Shown here one piece after another: positions 1 to 11,912 of a stretch of DNA of 64,000 bases; the first letter of the stretch is position 1, and every line of letters begins with the position of its first letter. Location of the stretch: positions 2,852,001-2,916,000 of the forward strand of contig OZ038531.1 in NCBI GenBank assembly GCA_964036665.1. The letters are read 5' to 3'. The translations under genes were made by a program, and so were the position numbers. This DNA comes from Gordius sp. MW1 (taxonomy: Eukaryota > Nematomorpha > Gordioida > Gordea > Gordiidae). Below the pieces are notes generated by a model. That model was not told the DNA's origin and did not search any database. It worked only from the letters and a program-made list of their open reading frames with translations.

Positions 1-480
1 TTGTTAATACCATTGATAAATATTTGGTCGTCCGCTGGCTACTGACCAATGAAACAAATGACCATTGGCCAAATCGTGATTCTAAATTTTTTTTTCGTCT
101 TAGAATTGTTATATTAGGTTAACATTGATAATTACCCTATGCCCTCCCGTAGAAGGGCCTATGCCTCTACTGATATGGGTCCCTGTGCCACCCACAAAAG
201 CCTATGCCTTTACTGATGTGGGTTCGAATCCCGGAGAGGGCAAATTTTTTTTATTTTTTTAATTAATATATTGTTCTTGTTAATACCATTGATAATATGA
301 CTTTTTGACCGTGCCCTGGCTACTGACCATTGAAAAAAAATAACCATTGGCCAAAGTGAGATTAAATCGATTATTTTTCGTGATTATAATTATAGGCTAG
401 TTATTTGGCTGTCTTCTAACCATTAGAAAAGATCAACACTGGCCAAAGTGATGGTGTATAAATAATTAACTAATCATTTT
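1..480. repeat. ~250-bp tandem repeat with tRNA-like B box, plus orientation
   Basis: Contains the CCATTGGTCA/TGACCATTGG hairpin and, at about 139-243, GGGTTCGAATCCCGG (RNA polymerase III B-box-like) ending GGAGAGGGC, which can pair with GCCCTCC at its start. No gene seen. Confidence 0.6.
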
Positions 481-665
481 GCATTTAATACCCCCCTATA
501 GGCATTCTTGCCCTTCCCACCTTTCTCGCCCATAAAATGCATAGCAAATATGCTACTTTTATACGGAGTATTGATGAGTTTCGTTCCCCCTTCCCTTCCC
601 CCCTTCCCTTCTTCTCCTCCACTTCCCCCCTCCGTCTTCCCATGAGGGCCGAAGGTCCGAGTTTT
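481..665 (+). repeat. GC-skewed module, copy 1
   Basis: Runs from ATACCCCCCTATAGGCATTC through CCCATAAAATGCATAGCAAATATG to a C/T-rich tract and GAGGGCCGAAGG. Same module at 2525-2694 and 4392-4595 (reverse), 10885-11046 and 17285-17455. Confidence 0.75.
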
Positions 666-990
666 ATGATTATTCATCAACACGAACACGCATCATTGAA
701 CTTTGACGCGGATTGTATCGATATTCATTCATTAATTATATTATTCTGTGATTTTTATTTAGTTTTTTAGTATAATAAAGATGTAGTATATAAAAATAAA
801 AGTAAGACTCCTCTTTGGGGAGGGCAAGAAATCGCATCCTGTAAAGCTGTAAATTCATCTTAATATGCCTTATGATCGCCCCAATATAACCCCCTATCCT
901 TCTTACCAATTCTCCCAAGTAATTCCTAATTCCCCCTTCAATTCTTAAATCGTATCCTTAGGACGCTAAATACACATCTTAAGGATGTGA

Positions 991-1006
991 TAGAGACCTG
1001 CACGGG
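991..1006. repeat. lone hAT-type terminal sequence
   Basis: TAGAGACCTGCACGGG, the same end as the 9266-10390 element, without a partner end nearby. Confidence 0.4.
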
Positions 1007-1221
1007 AACCAATTAAAACCCATAATGGAACGAGTATATTGTCAAAAAAAATTTAACTTTTTGTAAAAGGACACCATTGGTAAAATTATTTAGCGACTGT
1101 CTTTATAACAATTCAGTATTGACCAATCCTTAATAATATACCATACATATTTAATTTAAACTGTTGTTTGGAGCCTTTAAAAATAAGTGAAATTTGATTG
1201 CCCGCTTTTTTCACTGCTTGT

Positions 1222-1377
1222 CAAGAGTGTAGCCAGGGGGGAGGCAGGTAGGGGCGGCTGCCCCTCTCTAAACCAAAAATTTATTAAAATTAAGGCTAAA
1301 ATTTCAAAAAATGATTATTTTGCCCCTCCCTAAACCATTATTGCCCCCCTCTAATCCCAATGCTAACAACGCCCATG
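1222..1377. mobile_element. M2 MITE copy, diverged
   Basis: GTGTAGCCAGGGGGG start, inner GCCCCTCCCTAAACCATTATTGCCCCCCTC, and end ACGCCCATG; palindromic like the other M2 copies. Confidence 0.65.
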
Positions 1378-2524
1378 CTGCTTGTTAATGAACAACAAAG
1401 CGGAAATTTAATACGAATAATATTTACTTATTTGAAAACCAATAAAAATATTTATTAATAATTAAAGTACGATATATTAAATAATAATTGCTTGGGGGGG
1501 CCAAGGGGCCAGGATTTTGTTCTTGGGGGGGGGGGGGGCTTGGCCCCCTTCTAGCTACGCCTCTGATAAAATGGGTATCATCATGAATGCCATCAAGCTG
1601 TTTACCAAAGGGGGCATTTTATCAATAGTACTTTATTTGGTGCATTTTGAATTTGTACTAAAAATAGGTAAATGCAAGTTTACAAGAGTTACTATTGCAC
1701 AAGCAAATAGGGGCAAGGATATAGAAAACTAAGCATGATTCCTGGGTGCCTCGATTCAATTGTAAAGGATATATTATGGTTTTATAGTAAAATATTTGAA
1801 CAGGGCTTAATAGTAAATTGTTTATTTATGCAGATATATCAAGTGTTGACGGATGTCAAGTTACATATTACCGGTGTTTAAAGAGGAACCTTGAGATAAT
1901 GTAATAATAAATAACATTGATGGTTACACTCTGGTCATGTTTATAAATTAGAGGATGGCTTTTCAGAAATTTGGGCAGAGAGATAAAGTTTCGGGATAAA
2001 TTAAAGCGAGAATGAATTAAATTTAGTGCTTGATAAAAGCTATAGAGAAACCTGAGGTCAGGACAAAAGTGAAAATTTAACATAGACGTTACGAGATCCC
2101 TAAATAGAAGTTCAAAAAAAATTAAAATTATAAACCAACATTTTTAAGATCGATTTATTTTGTAACAAAATTATTGAAATGCGCCCACACCTCTCATATT
2201 AGGTATACATAAACTTTCCAATGAATATATGAAAGACGAATCTTTTAATCATCATACCTTTTATTAATCGAACATTATCTACGCGATTTAATATCGATTA
2301 TATATTAGTCCTCTAATTGTGTATATGCTAATATTATGAACCAAAAGGAAATTTTTTTTAAAAATTGTGTTTTTCTGGTTTTGTTTATACCCTTGCAAAC
2401 CAAGTTTGAACCTTAGGTTGACCTGGGGATAATGTTTTGTAGAAGGGGTAAAATAAAAATATGATTTATTATATATTTCTTTATATTTGTTTTTAAGACA
2501 AAAAAAATTTATACATTAATCTAA

Positions 2525-2694
2525 ATAAGCTCGTGCCTTCGGCCCTCGTGGGAAGGGGGAGGGGGGAAGGGAAGGGGGAACGAAACTTATCTATACTCCG
2601 TATAAACATAGCATATTTGCTATGCAATTTGTGGGCGAGAAAGGTGGAAAAGGGCGAAAATGCCTATAGGGGGGTATAAATGCAAAATGATTAA
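2525..2694 (-). repeat. GC-skewed module, reverse copy
   Basis: CTTCGGCCCTCGTGGGAAG ... GAAAATGCCTATAGGGGGGT; joins directly to the tRNA-like tandem repeats that follow. Confidence 0.75.
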
Positions 2695-2699
2695 TTAAT

Positions 2700-3540
2700 T
2701 ATTTATACAAATTTTCCATTTAATTAAATTTGCCCTCTCCTGGATTCGAACCCACATCAGTAGAGGCATACGCCCTTGTAGGGGAGGGCTTAAAGTAATT
2801 ATCAATGTTAACCTATTCAAAAACGGAAAAAAAAATTTCGATTTACATTTTGGCCAATGGTCATTTTTTCCATTGGTCAGTAGCCAGGGCACGGTCAAAA
2901 AGTTTTAACAATGGTATTAACAAGAACAATATATTAATTTAATTTAAGAAAAAAAAATTTGCCCTCTCCGGGATTCGAAACCACATTAATAGAGGCATAG
3001 GCTTTTGTAGGGGCACAGGTACCCATATAAGTAGAGGCATAGGCCCTTGTAGGGAGGGCATAAGGTAATCATCAATGTTAACCTAATTTTCCAATTCAGA
3101 AACGAAAAAAAAATTCGATTCACAATTTGGCCAATGGTCATTTTTTTCAATGGTCAGTAGCCAGAACACGGTCAAAAACTCATATTATCAATGGTATTAA
3201 CAAGAACAAAATATTAATTTAATTTAAAAAAATTAAAATTTTGCCCTCTCCGGGATTCGGACGAGCAATTCAGAACGTTCGCCGGGATTCGAACCCACAT
3301 CAGTAGAGACATAGGCTTTTGTAGGGGCATAGGGACCCTATCAGTAGAGGCATAGGCCCTTGTATGGAAGGGCATAGGGTAATTATCAATGTTAATCAAT
3401 TCAAAAACGGAAAAAAAATTTCGATTTACTTGGCCAATGGTCATTTTTTTCATTGGTCAGGAGCCGCAGGACGGTCAAAAAGTCATATTATCAATGGTAT
3501 TAACAAGAACAAAATATTAATTTAATTAAAAAAAAAAATT
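2700..3540 (-). repeat. three tandem ~250-bp units with tRNA-like segment
   Basis: Each unit has TGCCCTCTCCGGGATTCGAA (reverse of the B box), AGAGGCATAGGC, GTAATTATCAATGTTAAC, and GGCCAATGGTCATTTTTT...CATTGGTCAG. Copies start near 2725, 2958 and 3241. Confidence 0.8.
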
Positions 3541-3754
3541 CGTTCTCTCTTGGGCTTGAACTCGAACCTCCACAGAAGTCTGGGGCAAATAACTTGGTGA
3601 ACGGACGGACGGACAACATAAAATGCCCATAAATTGCATAGCAATTAAAAAAAAAGCTTCTATATAATTTTTTTTTTGTGATATAAAATATACTTTATTC
3701 TTTGAGAAATTTTCGGTGCTTAAAAATTATATGAATTATCTAAATGGCGAGACA

Positions 3755-3880
3755 AAAAGCGTTTAGTTTTAACGGAATAAGTATTTAAAATAAAATACTA
3801 ATTTATTAAAACCACTTTTTCACCAATACCCACATATGCTATAGTATGAACGTTGAAGCTCAATAAATAATAAATAATTT
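3755..3880. repeat. inverted copy of the hAT target region, without the element
   Basis: Reverse complement of the flanks at about 5563-5586 joined to 6384-6480, with GTATGAAC (the target octamer) present once. It shows the pre-insertion state. Confidence 0.85.
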
Positions 3881-4129
3881 AGATTTACTCTTTATTTATA
3901 TGAGAATGTTATAATATTATTTATATTTAACTTTTACTAGCTATCTAAAAAAATAATTGCAGAAAAAAAGCTTTGAACATTGTTTAAGCAATAACAATAG
4001 CGTACGAATGGTCCAATTATATAAATTTTAAGAAATATTGAATAAATAACTGTATTGAATGACAAAATGATTATTGCTTTAACGCCATCTGTACTATGTT
4101 TTATATTGTATGTTAGTTACATATTAAGT

Positions 4130-4375
4130 GCTATGCAATTTATGGGCTCGTTTTTGGTTGTCCGTTGTCCGTTGTCTGTCCGTTGTCCGTCCGTTACCCT
4201 CCCTATCTATTTGCATTGGGTATATTAGGTTATCGATTTTTTAAATTAATGCATGAGAAAGAGGTGCCCCACCCCTCATCTCTATCTCCCTCGCTGTGTT
4301 ATTTTTTAAATTAATGCATAAGAGGTGCCCCACCCCTCATCTCTATCTCCCTCGGTGTGTTATATATAAGATTTG
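4130..4375 (+). repeat. repeat with internal GTGCCCCACCCCTCAT duplication
   Basis: GCTATGCAATTTATGGGCTC, TTGTCCGTCCG units, then two copies of a ~55-bp unit ending in ATCTCCCTCG. Reverse copy at 8310-8510 and forward copy at 11055-11320. Confidence 0.75.
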
Positions 4376-4391
4376 TTAAATTATCTATTAA

Positions 4392-4595
4392 CTCGGGCCT
4401 TCGGCCCTCGTGGAAAGGGGGAGGGGAGAAGGGGGAGGGGAGAAGGGAAGGGGGGAAGGGAAGGGGGGGGGGGGGGAAGGGAAGAGGGGACGACTCATCT
4501 ATTCTACGTATAAATGTAGCTTATTTGCTATGCAATTTATGGGCGAGAAAGGTGAGAAGGGGCGAGAATGCCTATAGGGGGGTATTAAATGCAAA
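4392..4595 (-). repeat. GC-skewed module, reverse copy with long G/A tract
   Basis: GGGCCTTCGGCCCTCGTGG, a GGGGGAGGGGAGAAGGG tract, then GGGCGAGAATGCCTATAGGGG. Confidence 0.75.
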
Positions 4596-4599
4596 AGAA

Positions 4600-5578
4600 T
4601 TGGACTGACGGGCATAGGGTAATTATCAATGTTAGCCAAAAAAAACGTAAAATTTTATTATGATTTACAATTTGACGAAGCGGGAAAATATAAATGAGTT
4701 AAGTGTATAAATGTCGGCTGGATAAAGTATATAAATATCATCTTTATTATTTTTTAATAAATGAAATTAGGTTAAACATCATTCTAAAATTAATTTTAAT
4801 CTTGCACAACTTGTTGATTTCTAAGATTAGATATATAGACTTTCACATACTAAAACATTCTGGGCATAATTTATTCCATAACCGGAAAACGTTAAATTTT
4901 TAATTAAAATTTCAATTTGCAATAACAATTTTTATCGTACGTATATAAATTAAATAATAGTTATTATAGTATTAAATTTTTCGTGGCTGCCTTCCACATT
5001 TGATTTTCTAATGTATCTAAAAAATAATATAACATAAAAATGTTACATTTATATGGTCACAAAACGCAATTCTACATAGCAAGTTTAAAATAATAAAAAA
5101 AGTCAATATAAAACACACAAATTTTTGGTTGCCCCAGTATAGGTATGTTGAATTTAAGCTTTTTGGGGTCGGAACATAACCACACATAAGGTGAAGCGCT
5201 AACGCCTTCGGGTTTCTTTGTAATTAATAATATTCTCTTTAATTTATAACAATTTGATTTAAGATTTATATAGAGTATAAAAAAGTGGCGAATTTAATAC
5301 TTAGATTTCCAACGCGCACATTTAAATTAAAGGATTAGAAAAAAAAAGTATCAGCAGTTTAAAGCATTTAACGACTAGATTATATAAAAGTTTTCCTTCT
5401 TTTAATCAAGTTAAATCCTAGTCCTATTAATGATTTGACGAATGCATAGAACTACCATACTATTTCTAGACCCTATTATATTAATTTCTATCTTTCAATT
5501 AACCGGCCTCGAGTTATTGTGCGAGATTTAGAAAGAACGATTCCATCAGAAAGTTATTATTATTTATTGAGCTTCAAC
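4600..5578. other. gene-free AT-rich stretch
   Basis: Nothing recognisable as coding or structured RNA. Short open frames here have no family resemblance. Confidence 0.5.
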
Positions 5579-6391
5579 GTTCATACCAGAGGTCAGATTT
5601 GTTAGAATTTTTCAGCCCGAACCCGGCCCGGCCCGATTTTATAATTAATCTGCCCGCCCGAGCCCGCCCGAACCCATCTAAGTGTCCGCCCGGGCCCGCC
5701 CGAATCGTTAAAGCTGCCCGAATTGCCCGGCCCGAAATATTAAATTTGCCCGTTAGTCCCGAATTTGTGAGGTCGCAAACAGAGGTCGGATTTGTTAAAA
5801 TTTTTCTGCCCAAACCCGGCCCGGTCTAAATTTTTAACGCCTGAACCCTTCTAAGTGTCAGCTCAGCCATGCCCAAACCATTAGAGCTGCCCGGCCTTAT
5901 TAATAAAATTTGCCCGTGACTAGAAATTATCCAATCCCAAAATCTTTTAACCACTATTACAAAATAAGCATTAAATAAAGACATATTGATCAGAACATCT
6001 TTTATAATATAATATGAAAATTAAAAATTTTTGATCTTGAGATAAACCAGTAAACTAATTTATTCGAAATAACATAAAATTTAATTCTGAAGAAGTTAAA
6101 ATTAGGATTTAGGACATTATATAAACGCACGATAAGGATTTAAGCGACAGAAAAAAATCTAGTCAAATTTATTATGGCCCAAAATTGTTTATAAGCGAAT
6201 TTTTCTTTTTTCGAGGAAAATCAATTTGATAAAATTTTTGGCATGCCCAAATTGCCCGAATCTTATCAGCGTGCCCGCCCGGGCCCGTCCGAAAAGTAAA
6301 ACTTAAGACAGTTGCCCGGCCCGGCCCGGCCCGTGGGCCGGGCCGGGCGGGCCGGGCAGCGGGCCGGGCATTTCTGACCTCTGGTTCATAC
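5579..6391. mobile_element. non-autonomous hAT-type element, GC-rich ends
   Basis: Element 5587-6383 with TIR CAGAGGTCAGA and 8-bp duplication GTTCATAC at 5579-5586 and 6384-6391. Both ends are packed with CCCGGCC/GCCCGG repeats while the centre is AT-rich with no transposase recognised. The 8-bp duplication is typical of hAT. The empty site exists in reverse at about 3755-3880. Confidence 0.88.
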
Positions 6392-6463
6392 TATAGCATA
6401 TGTGGGTATTGGTGAAAAAGTGGTTTTAATAAATTAGTATTTTATTTTAAATACTTATTCCGT

Positions 6464-6686
6464 TAAAACTAAACGCTCACACTACCCCCCCCCTTCCCTT
6501 CGTTAAAACTAAACGCATATAATAATCAATAATAATAAAAAGGGGTTGAGGGATGATCTCCTCCACTCCCGCCCAAAACTAAACGCTCACACTACCCCCC
6601 CCCCTTCCCTCCGTTAAAACTAAACGCATATAATAATCAATAATAATAAAAAGGGGTTGAGGGATGATCTCCTCCACTCCCGCCCC
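6464..6686 (+). repeat. two tandem ~110-bp units
   Basis: AAACTAAACGCTCACACTAC, a C-tract, AAACTAAACGCATATAATAA and GGGATGATCTCCTCCACTCC occur twice head to tail with very few differences. Confidence 0.85.
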
Positions 6687-6884
6687 CTTATAATACCAAC
6701 TCAGCGGAGGAAGGATAAGAGGGTAAAATAGGGCATCTTTATTTTATTTTTATATGAAATAGGTTAAACATTTTAGGTTAAAAGGGTTGTCTCTTTTTTT
6801 GGCAGCAGACTCACTAATTTACCACACAATCTGTAGCGTAGTAAATCATAGAGTTAACTAATTGTTATAAATTTTATAGCTATA

Positions 6885-7870
6885 AAAATATAGGGGGGTA
6901 TTAAATGCCTAATGATTAATTAATTATTTATACAAATTTTCCATTTATAGGCAAAATGTAATATAGGTAAAATGTAATATAGGCAAGGGTTAGGGTTAGA
7001 TTTAGTGTTTGCATCTAGACCCGTATTACATTAGTTTTTACGGCCTTTAGTGATTATGGGTCTAACAAACATTATATTATAAAACATCACAATGTTAAGA
7101 ATTTGCAGAATTGTTGGGAGAAATTTTTTGTTGAATTTGAACAATTTTTAATTAAAAAAATCAAAAATTTGGCCAATGGTCATTTTTTCTCCATTGGTCA
7201 GTACCAACAGATACTCTATAAGTCAATGATAGCCAAAAAAAAACGGAAAGAAAAATTTGATGCTCACTTTGGCCAATGGTCATTTTTTCCATTGGTCAGC
7301 AGCCAGCACACGGTAAAAGTGAATATAAATTCAAAAGAGTAAAAAAACGAGAAAAAAAATTTTCGAGTCACATTTTGGCCAATGGTCATTTTTTTCCATT
7401 GGTCAGCAGCCAGGACACGGTAAAAGTGGATATAAATTCATAATAGTCAAAAAAAACGAAAAAAAAAATTTCGAATCACATTTTGGCCAATAGTCATTTT
7501 ATTCCATTGGTCAGCAGCCAGCGGACGGCCAAAAAGTCATAATAGCAATGGTAGGAACAGGAACAATCATAATAGTCAAAAAAAAACGAAAAAAATAATT
7601 TCGATTCACATTTTGGCCAATGGTAATTTTTTCCATCGGTCAGGAGCCAGCGGACGGCCAAAAAGTCATAATAGCAATGGTAGTAACAGGAACAATCATA
7701 ATAGTCAAAAAAAACGAAAAAATAAACTCGGATTCACATTTTGGCCACTGGTCATTATTTTCATTGGTCAGCAGCCAGCGGACTGCCAAAAAGTCTTATT
7801 ATCAATGATAGTAACAAGAACAATCATAAGAGTCAAAAAAATTCCGGGATTCTAACCCAAAAACTAGTTA
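6885..7870 (+). repeat. compound repeat: leader plus satellite array, forward copy
   Basis: Leader (about 6885-7130, with AGGGTTAGGGTTAG at 6986 and TTGCAGAATTGTTGGGAG) followed by about five ~130-bp satellite units to 7870. The same leader and satellite occur in reverse at 10400-10900 and 16440-17290. The leader frame that looks coding is a by-product. Confidence 0.8.
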
Positions 7871-8026
7871 AATTGCATAGCAATTAAAAGTAAACAACTT
7901 TTATTTATGTTTATTATATAATAAAATGAAACAATAATAGAACAAGCGGACGGCCAAAAAGTCATATTATCAATGGTAGTAACAGGAAAAATGTATTAAT
8001 TTAATTTAAAAAATAAAAAAAATTTT

Positions 8027-8170
8027 GCCCTCTCCGGGAATCGAACCAGCAATTCAGAACGTTCGCCGGGGTTCGAACCCACATTAATAGAGGCATAGGC
8101 TGTTGTAGGGACACAGGGACCCATATCAGGAGAGGCATAGGCCCTTGTAGTGGAGGGCATAGGGTAATTA
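8027..8170 (-). repeat. tRNA-like repeat unit
   Basis: CTCTCCGGGAATCGAACC and GGGGTTCGAACCCACATT (B-box-like on the reverse strand), AGAGGCATAGGC; same family as 2700-3540. Confidence 0.7.
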
Positions 8171-8309
8171 TAGCAATTAATATCAATGATACCCAATTCA
8201 AAAACGAATAGATATACTTATGCATTAATTTAACATAGCAATTGAAACCACGAATAGATATACTTATGCATTAATTTAACATAGCAATTGAAACCCGACC
8301 CCGCCCGGG

Positions 8310-8510
8310 GGCACCTCTTATGCATTAATTTAAAAAATAACACAGCGAGGGAGATAGAGATGAGGGGTGGGGCACCTCTTTCTCATGCATTAATTTAAAA
8401 AATCGATAACCTAATATACCCAATGCAAATAGATAGGGAGGGTAACGGACGGACAACGGACAGACAACGGACAACGGACAACCAAAAACGAGCCCATTAA
8501 TTGCATAGCA
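8310..8510 (-). repeat. reverse copy of the 4130-4375 repeat
   Basis: GCACCTCTTATGCATTAATT, ATGAGGGGTGGGGCACCTC, GGACGGACAACGGACAG, then ACGAGCCCATTAATTGCATA. Confidence 0.8.
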
Positions 8511-8639
8511 ATTAATATAATAAACATAGATAAAAGTTGTTTACTTTTAATGCTATGCAATTTAATAGTTATATAATAAACATAAATAAAAGTTGTTTAC
8601 TTTTTAATTGCTATGCAATTTAACTAGTTTTGGGGTTAG

Positions 8640-9257
8640 AATCCCGGATTTTTTTGACTCTTATGATTGTTCTTGTTACTATCATTGATAATAAGAATTT
8701 TTGGCCGTCCGCTGGCTGCTGACCAATGAAAAAAATGACCATTGGCCAAGTGAATCGAAATTATTTTTTTCGTTTTTTTTTGACTATTATGATTGTTCCT
8801 GTTTCTACCATTGCTATTATGACTTTTTGGCCGTCCGCTGGCTGCTGACCAATGTTATATAATAAACATAAATAAAAGTTGTTTACTTTTAATTGCTATG
8901 CAATTTAACTAGTTTTTGGGTTAGAATCCCGGGTTTTTTTGACTCTTATGATTGTTCTTGTTACTATCATTGATAATAAGACTTTTTGGCCGTCCGTTGG
9001 CTGCTGACCACTGAAAAAAATGACCATTGGCCAAAATGTGAATCCGAGTTTATTTTTTCGTTTTTTTTGACTATTATGATTGTTCCTGTTACTACCATTG
9101 CTATTATGACTTTTTGGCCGTCCGCTGGCTCCTGACCGATGGAAAAAATGACCATTGGCCAAAATGTGAATCGAAAATATATTTTTCGTTTTTTTTTGAC
9201 TATTATGATTGTTCCTGTTCCTACCATTGCTATTATCACTTTTTGGCCGTCCGCTGG
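8640..9257 (-). repeat. ~130-bp satellite array
   Basis: Repeated GACTATTATGATTGTTCCTG, CATTGCTATTATGACTTTTT, GGCCGTCCGCTGGCTGCTGA and the CCAATGG...CCATTGG hairpin; interrupted at 9258 by the hAT element. Confidence 0.85.
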
Positions 9258-10398
9258 TTGCTGACTAGAGACCTGCAAAATCGATTTTTTTAAGGCCCGG
9301 CCCGGCCCGGGCCCGGAATTAAAATGGGAAAATAGGCCCGGCCCGGGCCCGTATTTTAGCATCTTCAAAAACAAGGCCCGAGCCCGGCCCGGCCCGGGCC
9401 CGGCCCGGAATTTTGGTAATTGCAGAAACTTAATCAAACTTAATTTTGGTAAATTTTTTTACAAAATAATAAAAAGCACATAAAAAAATTATAAATGGAT
9501 AAAAAAACTATTTTGATGAAAAAAGCACAGGCATCAAAAATTTCCGTGTTTTAGATTTGTTCTCCGCTCTTCATAAATGCGGCCAGCTGACGAAAAACAC
9601 CTCTAACTCGAGGCCAAATCAGGTGTCGAAAAAATCTTACAAACAAGAGGGCTAAGCGCTGGAAATGACCACTGTGGTCTTTCGACCAATCCGATAATTT
9701 TTTTTTTTCATTGATATTTAACTTTGTGTTGGTGTCAACTTCATTTTCCTCTACCTCTTTCTTCATAGAAGATGTTTCATGCCATATCCATTCAACAAAA
9801 TTGGGCTATTGAGGATATGAGATCTTTTTTGATTTTTGCAGGATTTGTAAGTTTTGTTAAAAGTGGCTTGCATAGGTAATTGTCCGACTTTTATTTTCCT
9901 GGACTTCTTCACAGCATTTATCTAACATAAATATTGCCTGATGAGCAGGAATTATAGCATAACACATTCCTGCAAATCTTACAAAAAACAAATATTTTCT
10001 TATAATCTTTTCCATGCTTCACTCTTTTATTTAAAATTTTCTTTTACTTTATAAAATTCTTTCTGAATACTTTCAGCTATTAGCAGTAGATTTTTTTTGT
10101 TCCATACTTAATTGTTTGTATATTAGAATAAGCGCGAAATGAATAAATGAGTGTTTAAAAGAATCAATAACTTGTAATTAATTTTTTTGAAATATTATAG
10201 ATTGTTTTAAACAGAATAAAAGACTACTTAGACTCTTCTAAATTATTCCGGGCCGGGCCTATAATTTATAAATTAGGCCCGGCCCGGCCCGGAATTTCAA
10301 AGCCTAAAAATTTAAGGCCCGGCCCGGGCCCGTCCGGGCCCGGGCTTTTCCGGGCCGGGTCGGGCCTCGGGCCGCCCGTGCAGGTCTCTATTGCTGAC
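9258..10398 (-). mobile_element. hAT element with decayed transposase, inserted in satellite
   Basis: Element 9266-10390, TIR TAGAGACCTGCA, 8-bp duplication TTGCTGAC at 9258-9265 and 10391-10398. The ends carry GGCCCGGCCC repeats. It interrupts a ~130-bp satellite unit. Confidence 0.9.
9545..9690 (-). pseudogene. hAT transposase C-terminal (dimerisation) relic
   Basis: On the minus strand, fragments in two frames resemble the hAT C-terminal domain: FQRLAL in one frame, then STPDLASS, an in-frame TAG, and SSAGRIYEERRTNLK in another. At least one frameshift and one stop. Resemblance judged by eye. Confidence 0.6.
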
Positions 10399-11046
10399 CA
10401 ATGGAATAAAATGACCATTGGCCAAAATGTGATTCGAAAACTTTTTTTTGTTTTTTTTTACTCTTATGAATTTATATCCACTTTTACCGTGTCCTGGCTG
10501 CTGACCAATGGAAAAAAATGACCATTGGCCAAAGTGAGCATCAAAATTTTTTTTTCCATTTTTTTGGCTATCATTGACTTATAGAGTATCTGTTGGTACT
10601 GACCAATAGAGGAAAAGTGACCATTGGCCAAATTTTTGATTTTTTTAATTAAAAATTGTTCAAATTCAACAAAACATTTCTCCCAACAATTCTGCAAATT
10701 CTTAAAATTGTGTTGTTTTATAATATAATGTTTGTTAGACCCATAATCAATAAAAACTAATGTAATACGCAACTAGATGCAAACACTAAATCTAACCCTA
10801 ACCCTTGCCTATATTACATTTTGCCTATATCATTTTGCCTATAATGGAAAATTTGTATAAATAATTAATTAATCATTAGGCATTTAATACCCCCCTATAG
10901 GCATTCTCGCCCCTTCCCACCTTTCTCGCCCATAAATTGCATAGCAAATATGATACATTTATACGAAGTACAGATGAGTCGTCCCCCCTTCCCTTCCCCT
11001 CTTCCCTTCCCTTCTCCCCCTTCCCACGAGGGCCGAAGGCCCGAGT
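10391..11046 (-). repeat. satellite, leader and GC-skewed module, reverse copy
   Basis: Order from low to high coordinate: satellite units, leader (TAACCCTAACCC near 10794), then the module ending GAGGGCCGAAGGCCCGAG. Same order as 16436-17455. Confidence 0.85.
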
Positions 11047-11054
11047 TATTTTTA

Positions 11055-11400
11055 ATTGCTATGCAATTTATGGGCTCGTTTTTTGGTGTCCGTCCGTTGT
11101 CCGTCCGTTGTCCGTCCGTTACCCTCCCTATCTATTTGCATTGGGTATATTAGGTTATCGCTTTTTTAAATTAATGCATGAGAAAGAGGTGCCCCACCCC
11201 TCATCTTTATCTCCCTTGCTGTGTTATTTTTTAAATTAATGCATAAGAGGTGCCCCACCCCTCATCTCTATCTCCCTCGCTTTCGGGCGGGGTCGGGTTT
11301 TAATTGCTACGTTAAATTAATGCATAAGTATATTATATAATAAACATAAATAAAAGTTGTTTACTTTTTAATTGCTATGCAATTTAACTAGTTTTGGGGT
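11055..11400 (+). repeat. forward copy of the 4130-4375 repeat
   Basis: GCTATGCAATTTATGGGCTC, CCGTCCGTTGTCCGTCCG, two GTGCCCCACCCCTCAT units, then GTTTACTTTTTAATTGCTAT. Confidence 0.8.
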
Positions 11401-11907
11401 TAGAATCCCGGAGTTTTTTTGACTCTTATGATTGTTCTTATTACTATCATTGATAATAAGAATTTTTGGCCGTCCGCTGGCTGCTGACCAATGAAAAAAA
11501 TGACCATTGGCCAAAATGTGAATCGAAATTATTTTTTTCGTTTTTTTTGACTATTATGATTGTTCCTGTTTCTACCATTGCTATTATGACTTTTTGGCCG
11601 TCCGCTGGCTGCTGACCAATGTTATATAATAAACATAAATAAAAGTTGTTTACTTTTAATTGCTATGCACTTTAACTAGTTTTTGGGTTAGAATCCCGGA
11701 GTTTTTTTTGACTCTTATGATTGTCCCTGTTACTACCATTGCTATTATGACTTTTTGGCCGTCCACTGGCTCCTGACCGATGGAAAAAATGACCATTGGC
11801 CAAAATGTGAATCGAAATTATTTTTTTCGTTTTTTTTGACTATTATGATTGTTCCTGTTGTTACCATTGCTATTATGGGCCGTCCGCTGGCTGCTGACCA
11901 ATGGAAT
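11401..11907 (-). repeat. ~130-bp satellite array, left of the LTR element
   Basis: Same units as 8640-9257; the array continues beyond the retrotransposon at 16441, so it was one tract before the insertion. Confidence 0.85.
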
Positions 11908-11912
11908 AAAAT

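Larger units (their letters stand above)
665..2520. other. gene-free AT-rich stretch
   Basis: No convincing coding region. It holds a diverged M2 element at about 1222-1377, a related G-rich repeat at about 1490-1565, and otherwise AT-rich sequence. Confidence 0.5.

Noticed and set aside
5599..5829. Open frames rich in Pro/Ala/Arg on both strands
   Set aside because: They are by-products of the GCCCGG arrays in the hAT element.
6467..6690. CRISPR-like or other spaced repeat array
   Set aside because: Two simple tandem copies without spacers in an animal genome.
7103..7342. Recurring open frame in the satellite leader (also at 10464-10772 and 16857-17090)
   Set aside because: The frame runs into satellite units, shifts between copies and has no domain; repetition of the DNA explains it.
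8967..9437. 156-codon open frame on the minus strand
   Set aside because: It crosses from hAT end repeats into satellite units across an insertion border, so it cannot be an old gene.
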